DNA of 17,600 nucleotides from RGIG3513 sp045658985 (lineage in GTDB: Bacteria; Bacillota; Clostridia; Oscillospirales; Butyricicoccaceae), in NCBI GenBank assembly GCA_045658985.1, contig JAZOWC010000034.1:1-17600 (forward strand), written 5' to 3'. Shown piece after piece: positions 13,159-17,600 of the stretch (position 1 is the stretch's first letter; every line of letters starts with the position of its first letter). The position numbers were made by a program, and so were the translations under genes. The notes beneath the pieces were generated by a model. It was not told where the DNA came from and searched no databases. It was given only the letters and a program-made list of their open reading frames with translations.

Positions 13159-14514
13159 TCAGCAATAGCGGATATTGATACTTCCGTCCTCGTTGTAGGT
13201 GACGGTGTCGCGCTCTACACTCAGCGAATCGGAGAAGTCGATATACTCTTTGATGCTGCCGAAGGTGGGCTTGAACTCCCGGATGATCTTCTTGCCGCGC
13301 TCGGCGCCGTTTTTGAGCAGAGCCTCAAGCAGCATGATCTGCAGCTTGGCAGACGTCACGCAGGCGGTCTCGGGATCGTTGATGTAGTAGTTGGCGCCGT
13401 GGGAGGTGCCGATTGCGCCGCCGATGTAGGGATGGATGGCGGGAACGATCAGAGATACGTCGCCCATATCGGTGCAGCCGCTGCCGCGGATCATTGAAAA
13501 GCTGGTGTTTTCCTCGCCCACGGTGTCGATGGCGACCTCTTTGAATACCTCAAACATACCGGGATCGTTGTTGAGAGGTGCATAGGCAAGCTCGTCGTCA
13601 ATGGTGACTCTTGCGCCCAGTGCGGCGGCAGAAGCGGCTATAGCGCGGTTGACCTTCTTGTTCTCCCGCTCGATGGCTTCGGTGGTGGCGCCTCTGACGT
13701 AGCTCTCCATCTTGACAGTCTCGGGGATGGCGTTGACAACCGTGCCGCCTGCGGTGATGATGGGATGCACTCTGATCTGGTCGGTGTCGCGGAAGGTCTC
13801 ACGCAGAGCGTTGATTGCGGTCATACCCACGTTGGCGGCGTACAGTGCGTTGACGCCTGCCCAGGGGGAGCCGCCTGCGTGGGAGGAGACGCCCTTGTAG
13901 GTGATGGTCTTGACTATACAGCCGTTGGAGCCGCCGCGGCAGTATACGTAGTTTTCTTTTTTGCTGCCGCAGGTGTGTACCATAAAGGAGATGTCCACAT
14001 TGTCAAGCCAGCCGCGGCGGATGATCTCGCCCTTGCCGGTGATGCTCTTGATGATGCCCTGTTTTTTGAGCTCCTTGCGGTATTCTACCTCGATGCCCTC
14101 CTCGGCAGGCACGGCGCAGAGACGGATCTTGCCGCAGAGGGAGTCCAGCGCGCCTTCTTCCTTCAAGGCGGCGGCAATACCAAGCAGCGCGGCAGACTGT
14201 GCGTGATGGCCGCAGGAATGGACGGCACCGGTGTCCTTGCTGCATTCGGGGTGATCGTGTACGATCAGCGAATCCATCTCGCCCATAACCAGCACGGTGG
14301 GGCCCTCTTTTCCTGTATCTATATCGGTATAAAAACCGGGGATGTTGCCCGCCTCGGTGATGGTGTAGCCGAGGGCGCGGAATGCATCTGCCAGATATTT
14401 GTGGGTCTGCCACTCACGGTAGCCGGTCTCGGGATGCTCCCATATAAAACGCTCTGCGTCCAGAATCATACGGCGGTGTTTGTCCACGTTTGCAAAAATC
14501 TTTTCCTTTGACAT
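13159..14514 (-). CDS. AbgB/ACY1L2-like M20 amidohydrolase, paralog C
   Basis: A 451-residue cytosolic amidohydrolase, first of the three tandem copies. Seen: GEMDSL (78-83), metal motif H99-S-C101-G-H103-H, PAEEG with E138-E139, MVHTC with H180, SSHAGGSPWAG with H212, ITAGGTVVNAIPE, CTDMGDVS (347-354) and a C-terminal H372 likely to be the last metal ligand. Family knowledge: in M20D enzymes the Cys, His, Glu, His, His set binds the metal; all are present. Probable substrates are N-acyl or aryl-amide amino acids or dipeptides; which is unknown. The ATG at 14514 follows a strong GGGAGGAA, better than that of copy B, and lies 15 bases after the phosphoglucomutase stop. Confidence 0.92.
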   Translation of the reverse strand: MSKEKIFANVDKHRRMILDAERFIWEHPETGYREWQTHKYLADAFRALGYTITEAGNIPGFYTDIDTGKEGPTVLVMGEMDSLIVHDHPECSKDTGAVHSCGHHAQSAALLGIAAALKEEGALDSLCGKIRLCAVPAEEGIEVEYRKELKKQGIIKSITGKGEIIRRGWLDNVDISFMVHTCGSKKENYVYCRGGSNGCIVKTITYKGVSSHAGGSPWAGVNALYAANVGMTAINALRETFRDTDQIRVHPIITAGGTVVNAIPETVKMESYVRGATTEAIERENKKVNRAIAASAAALGARVTIDDELAYAPLNNDPGMFEVFKEVAIDTVGEENTSFSMIRGSGCTDMGDVSLIVPAIHPYIGGAIGTSHGANYYINDPETACVTSAKLQIMLLEALLKNGAERGKKIIREFKPTFGSIKEYIDFSDSLSVERDTVTYNEDGSINIRYC

Positions 14515-14529
14515 AATAATTCCTCCCTG

Positions 14530-16158
14530 TTATCTGTCGGTCAGCCTCGTTGCCATAGCCTGAGCCAGGTCGACGGCCGAGAAGTTTCTTGTGATAGCGT
14601 AGATTTTTATTTTGGGTTCGGTGCCCGATGGGCGCACGCTCAGGCGGCTGCCGCCCTCAAGACGGTATTCAAGGACGTTTGAGCCTTTGATATGGGTATT
14701 TTGTCCGCTGAGGTAGTCCTTGCGCTCGGTAACGCGCAGTCCGTCTATGCTCTCGGGGGGCGTATGGCGAAGATACTCCATCATATCGGCGATCTCGCGG
14801 GTGCCCTCCACCCCCTTGCGGACAAGATTGACGGTGTAATCGTCGTACTCCCCGTACTTTTCGTGCAGCTCCTGCAGGCCGTCCAGCAGAGTCATACCGC
14901 GGGAGCGGTACCACGCCGCCATCTCGCATATGAGCAGAGCGGCCGAGATTCCGTCCTTGTCGCGCACCTGAGGGCAGAGCATATAGCCGATTGCCTCCTC
15001 GTAGCACATCAGGCAGGTCTCATCGGGGGGCAGCTCCTCAAGCTTCTCCGCCATGTTCTTGAATCCCGTGAATGTACTGTAGCACCGGGCTCCGTAGCTG
15101 CGGCAGACCTCGTCTACCAGATGGGTGGACACGATGGTTTTGATCACAGCGGGGCGATTTTCGCCTCGGTAGCTGCGCAGAAGATAGTCACAGAGCAGAG
15201 CGGCAGTCTTGTTGGCGCTCAACGGCACAAACCTGCCGTCCTTGTCCCTCACCGATGCGGCTATACGGTCGGCATCGGGGTCGGTGGCGATCAGAATATC
15301 GGCGTTAACCTCCTGCCCCAGCTTTTCGCTAAGGGCAAAGCCTCGGGGATCTTCGGGATTGGGGTTGGGTATGGTGGGAAAATGCCCGTCGGGCACCATC
15401 TGACTCGGCTCATAGCAGACGTTTTTGAGTCCTGCGCGCTCAAACACCTCGGGCATAACCCTGCCGCCAACGCCGTGGAAGGGGCTGTAGACCACGCAGA
15501 GGTCGGTGTTTTGCAGAAGGCTTATATCCCGTCTGCAGTCGAGCACGGCGGCGATGTATTCCTCTGTGCATCGGGCGTATTTCACCTCGCCGCTTGCAAG
15601 TCCGCTGTCTAAGTCACACTCGGGCAAAGGCGCAAGCATGGGAGTGCGCTGCATGATCTCAAATATCCTGTCGGTATCATCGGAGCCAAGCAGCGCGCCG
15701 TTCGGCCCGTAGAACTTGCAGCCGTTGTACTCCTGCGGATTGTGGCTGGCGGTGATATTGATGCCGCCGTCGGCACCGTAAAATCTCACCGCAAAGGACA
15801 GCACGGGGGTGGGTGTGGCTTGCTTGAACCAAAGCACCCTCACGCCCTCCTCCCACAGAGCACAGGCGGCGGCGCGGGCGAGAGTGTCGCTTGACAGTCT
15901 TGCGTCGCGGCAGACCACCACCGCAGCACCCTCACGCAGACTGCGGGCATAGGCTCTGATGCTCTGCAGCAGGGTAAACACGTTGAGGCGGTTTGTGCCT
16001 ATGCCTACCACACCCCGCAGACCCGACGTGCCAAAGCTCAGCGGCTGGCAGAATCGGTCGAGTATTTCGCCCTCGGCTATGCCCTCAAGCTCGGCCTTTT
16101 GCTCGGGGGTGAGATATGGGGATTCTATCCAGTTTTTGTATTCGTTCATATAATTCAT
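14530..16158 (-). CDS. Phosphoglucomutase/phosphomannomutase (alpha-D-phosphohexomutase family)
   Basis: A 542-residue cytosolic mutase that interconverts hexose 1- and 6-phosphates. All four family sites are seen: the phosphoserine loop TASHNP with S138, the metal loop DPDADR (D293, D295, D297), the sugar loop CYEEAIGY with E387-E388, and the phosphate-binding RPSGTEPK (509-516). The N-terminal FGTSGLRG (42-49) is also typical. Length is slightly below that of PgcA/PGM2-like enzymes (about 570-600). The ATG at 16158 follows GGTGA by 7 bases; a second ATG at 16149 is possible. It is first in the operon, 15 bases before amidohydrolase C. Its link to amide hydrolysis is not obvious; it may be a housekeeping gene onto whose promoter the others were joined. 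Glucose versus mannose preference cannot be told. Confidence 0.95.
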   Translation of the reverse strand: MNYMNEYKNWIESPYLTPEQKAELEGIAEGEILDRFCQPLSFGTSGLRGVVGIGTNRLNVFTLLQSIRAYARSLREGAAVVVCRDARLSSDTLARAAACALWEEGVRVLWFKQATPTPVLSFAVRFYGADGGINITASHNPQEYNGCKFYGPNGALLGSDDTDRIFEIMQRTPMLAPLPECDLDSGLASGEVKYARCTEEYIAAVLDCRRDISLLQNTDLCVVYSPFHGVGGRVMPEVFERAGLKNVCYEPSQMVPDGHFPTIPNPNPEDPRGFALSEKLGQEVNADILIATDPDADRIAASVRDKDGRFVPLSANKTAALLCDYLLRSYRGENRPAVIKTIVSTHLVDEVCRSYGARCYSTFTGFKNMAEKLEELPPDETCLMCYEEAIGYMLCPQVRDKDGISAALLICEMAAWYRSRGMTLLDGLQELHEKYGEYDDYTVNLVRKGVEGTREIADMMEYLRHTPPESIDGLRVTERKDYLSGQNTHIKGSNVLEYRLEGGSRLSVRPSGTEPKIKIYAITRNFSAVDLAQAMATRLTDR

Positions 16159-16175
16159 TATAGGTCACCAGTTTA

Positions 16176-16204
16176 ATTGTACATCACTTTTGCGCTCCTT
16201 GCAA
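16176..16204 (-). promoter_or_regulatory. Promoter of the phosphoglucomutase-amidohydrolase operon
   Basis: On the minus strand TTGCAA (16199-16204) and TACAAT (16176-16181) are 17 bases apart. The expected transcript start near 16169 leaves a leader of only about ten bases before the ATG at 16158, holding a weak GGTGA site. It is the only convincing promoter seen upstream of the seven tightly packed genes. Confidence 0.8.
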
Positions 16205-16217
16205 GCACAAAGATATA

Positions 16218-16246
16218 TTGCACCGCGGGTTATACTGTGGTACAAT
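16218..16246 (+). promoter_or_regulatory. Promoter of the FAH-family gene
   Basis: TTGCAC (16218-16223) and TACAAT (16241-16246) are 17 bases apart on the plus strand, about 40 bases before the ATG at 16286. Its -35 box is 14 bases from the -35 box of the divergent operon promoter, so a single bound regulator could affect both. Confidence 0.8.
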
Positions 16247-16285
16247 AGATTTATCTCAACTAAAAACACAAAAGGGGTTTTGTTT

Positions 16286-17170
16286 ATGAAATGGATCACA
16301 TACGTTCAGGAAAATAAGCAGAAGCTTGGCGCTCTGCTGCCCTGCGGCGACAAAATAGTTCCTCTGTCCGCGCTGGGCATCAGTCGCGAGTTTGCCGATA
16401 TGGTGGATTTTGTAAAAAATGTCACCGAAGAAGAAAAGGCAGCTGCCAAGACTCTGTGGGTCGACACCAATCCCGAGGCTATAAACGCCGCCTGCGTGCA
16501 GATAGTCGCTCCCATCGTGCGCCCCATCCACGATATTATGTGCGTGGGCGTCAACTATCTTGAGCATCAGAATGAGTTCAAGCGCGCCGCAGAGGTGCTT
16601 GATCCCAACCGCGCCGCCATCTACTTCGGCAAGCGCGCAAGCAAGATTCTCGGCAGCGGCGAGGAACTTGAGTACTGCCCCGAGATCGACGTTAAGCTTG
16701 ACTACGAGGTTGAGCTGGCCGTCATCATCGGCAAAGAAGGCAAAAACATCCCCGCAGACAAGGCTGAGGAGTATATCTTCGGCTACTCGGTATTCAATGA
16801 CTTTTCCGCACGCGCTCTGCAGCGCAAGCACATCCAGTGGTTCAAGGGCAAGAGTCTGGACGGATACTCCGCAATGGGCCCCGCTATCGTGGACAAGAGC
16901 CTGATCAGCTATCTGCCCGAGCTGAACGTGCAGAGCATCGTCAACGGCGAGCTGCGTCAGAACTCCAACACCCGCCTGATGATGACCACCATCTCCAAGA
17001 TCATCGAGGATCTGTCCTCGGGTATGACCCTCGAGCCCGGTGATATTATCGCAACCGGCACTCCCTCGGGCGTCGGCGCGGGCTTTGATCCCCCCAAATG
17101 CCTCAAAAAGGGCGACACCGTCGAGTGCGTTATTGAGAACGTCGGTTCTCTGGTGACCAAGATAGTATAA
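16286..17170 (+). CDS. Fumarylacetoacetate hydrolase (FAH) family protein
   Basis: A 294-residue cytosolic enzyme of the FAH superfamily, whose members cut or isomerise C-C bonds of diketo acids (fumarylpyruvate hydrolases, acylpyruvases, oxaloacetate decarboxylase- or HpcE-like isomerases). Seen: an N-terminal accessory part (1-75), then the catalytic domain with the metal ligands E141 and E143 (DYEVELAVIIGK) and D172 (GYSVFNDFSAR), K189 in FKGKSLDGY, and the closing TGTPSGVG (257-264). Length fits the family. The ATG at 16286 follows AAAGGGG; the open frame extends to 16190 but across the promoter. It stands alone on the plus strand. Substrate is not given by sequence; decarboxylation or hydrolysis of an acylpyruvate is most likely. 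Confidence 0.92.
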   Translation: MKWITYVQENKQKLGALLPCGDKIVPLSALGISREFADMVDFVKNVTEEEKAAAKTLWVDTNPEAINAACVQIVAPIVRPIHDIMCVGVNYLEHQNEFKRAAEVLDPNRAAIYFGKRASKILGSGEELEYCPEIDVKLDYEVELAVIIGKEGKNIPADKAEEYIFGYSVFNDFSARALQRKHIQWFKGKSLDGYSAMGPAIVDKSLISYLPELNVQSIVNGELRQNSNTRLMMTTISKIIEDLSSGMTLEPGDIIATGTPSGVGAGFDPPKCLKKGDTVECVIENVGSLVTKIV

Positions 17171-17185
17171 GAAGCTGTATGCGGC

Positions 17186-17435
17186 AGGCGCAAACCCGCA
17201 AAGCCTCCGTCAGTGCCGCAGAATATATAGATCCCGCGCAAAGCGCGCCCTGCGGGTTCGACTGCGTCCCGCCGCGTCATCCTGAACGCAGCGAAGCGAA
17301 GTTGAACTGCGAAGCAGCGCGAGGCACAGCCGAGCGGGATTTCGGCGGGACTTCGCTCAGGATGACCATAGGCGCAAGTTCCCGCAACCCCTCCGTCACG
17401 GCATTCTGCCGCGACACCTCCCCTTGCAGGGGAGG
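17186..17435. repeat. Composite intergenic repeat region after the FAH gene
   Basis: The 365 bases between the FAH stop and the next gene hold no credible gene. A diverged direct repeat begins AGGCGCAA, continues CCCGCAA and CCTCCGTCA, and occurs at 17186-17212 and 17370-17398. Between the copies is a CGCGC-AAA-GCGCG palindrome (17235-17247) and a 91-bp element (17276-17366) with perfect 10-bp ends GTCATCCTGA/TCAGGATGAC. After the second copy comes CCTCCCC/GGGGAGG with a 5-base loop (17417-17435). These motifs resemble dispersed repeats common in Oscillospirales genomes. Confidence 0.65.
17276..17366. repeat. 91-bp element with 10-bp terminal inverted repeats
   Basis: The ends GTCATCCTGA (17276-17285) and TCAGGATGAC (17357-17366) are perfect inverted repeats; the inside has repeated GCGAAG words. 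Similar sequences with TCATCCTGA ends and GCGAAG are, from general knowledge, widespread between genes in gut Clostridia. It codes nothing and may be a mobile palindrome or a degenerate MITE. No clear target-site duplication is seen. Confidence 0.6.
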
Positions 17436-17441
17436 CTTAAA

Positions 17442-17482
17442 AAGATAAAAAAGCTGATGAGCAGACTGCTCATCATCTTTTT
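17442..17482. terminator. Bidirectional intrinsic terminator
   Basis: Stem TGATGAGCA (17455-17463) pairs with TGCTCATCA (17467-17475) around a 3-base loop, flanked by A-rich bases on the left and TCTTTTT on the right. It can therefore stop transcription from both sides: the plus-strand FAH gene and the minus-strand gene entering from the right edge. Confidence 0.85.
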
Positions 17483-17535
17483 CATATATTGGTTTTGTGC
17501 AGTTGTTTTTTGGGGCTCTTCTGCCCGAACAGCTG

Positions 17536-17600
17536 TCAGGGCATAACCGGGATCTCGGGGGTGGTGACTCCGTCACCTGCGGGAGGAGGGGGCGCGGGGG
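17536..17600 (-). CDS. C-terminal end of an unknown proline-rich protein (partial)
   Basis: Only the last 20 codons of a minus-strand gene seem to be inside the window: a frame ending PPPPAGDGVTTPEIPVMP with a TGA at 17536-17538, open through the window edge. It ends about 54 bases before the bidirectional terminator, which is where a gene end is expected. A Pro/Ala/Thr-rich tail is common in secreted or cell-wall proteins of this kind of organism, but nothing more can be said. It could be a chance open frame. Confidence 0.5.
   Translation of the reverse strand, partial: PAPPPPAGDGVTTPEIPVMP

Larger units (their letters stand above)
10425..14514 (-). repeat. Tandem triplication of an amidohydrolase gene
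   Basis: Three head-to-tail paralogs have the same length to within two codons and nearly equal spacing (14 bases each). Copies B and C end in the same peptide pattern (GSI-x-IRYC) and copy A ends YNEDGSITINV. B and C share exact base-level blocks of about 50-65 bases, for example 12641-12690 with 14011-14060 and about 12431-12495 with 13802-13866. Copy A matches mainly at protein level, so the A split is older. Confidence 0.9.

Noticed and set aside
17277..17576. A 99-codon minus-strand frame over the right-hand repeats
   Set aside because: It covers the terminator and TIR element, has no homology I recognise, and conflicts with the better-placed end of the proline-rich frame.
1..17600. CRISPR array, tRNA, rRNA, prophage or integrase signature
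   Set aside because: No regularly spaced direct repeats, no cloverleaf-like or rRNA-like segment, and no recombinase motifs were found on either strand by eye.

Overview
The window looks like chromosomal DNA from an anaerobic, gut-type Clostridia bacterium, probably Oscillospirales/Ruminococcaceae. This is inferred from AGGAGG-type ribosome binding sites, TTGACA/TATAAT-like promoters with 17-bp spacers, moderately GC-rich codon use, Fe-S enzymes, and intergenic palindromes of the kind common in Faecalibacterium-like genomes. No rRNA, tRNA, CRISPR, transposase or phage gene is visible. Nearly all coding is on the minus strand; one complete gene is on the plus strand.

Left part (1-4300). An oligopeptide-type ABC substrate-binding lipoprotein (2-1741) has its own sigma-A promoter. 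Upstream lies a class-A beta-lactamase-fold serine hydrolase (2023-2922) that ends in an intrinsic terminator. A 330-bp gap follows, packed with short palindromes and a ~105-bp imperfect hairpin. Next is a cysteine-synthase-family enzyme (3255-4181) with a good promoter.

Main part (4264-16204). A minus-strand gene series starts at a promoter near 16190 and ends at a strong terminator at 4257-4287. In transcription order it holds a phosphoglucomutase/phosphomannomutase, three tandem AbgB/ACY1L2-like M20 amidohydrolase paralogs, an aldo/keto reductase with two C-terminal Fe-S cysteine motifs, and two small multi-pass membrane proteins overlapping by ATGA (the first resembles DUF5058). After a structured 169-bp gap come a membrane-anchored M20 peptidase and a PAP2-phosphatase/glycerophosphodiesterase fusion. 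The first seven genes are tightly spaced (12-60 bp, or a 4-bp overlap) and look like one operon. The working idea is an uptake-and-hydrolysis system for N-acyl amino acids, amides or dipeptide-like compounds: the membrane pair would be the transporter, in place of the AbgT seen with AbgAB in E. coli, and the three hydrolases would have diverged in specificity. This pair plus triplet is the best candidate for an undescribed system here. Its function is inference.

Right part (16205-17600). A divergent promoter drives a fumarylacetoacetate-hydrolase-family gene (16286-17170, plus strand). A repeat-rich 270-bp stretch and a bidirectional terminator follow, then the proline-rich C-terminal tail of a minus-strand gene running off the window edge.
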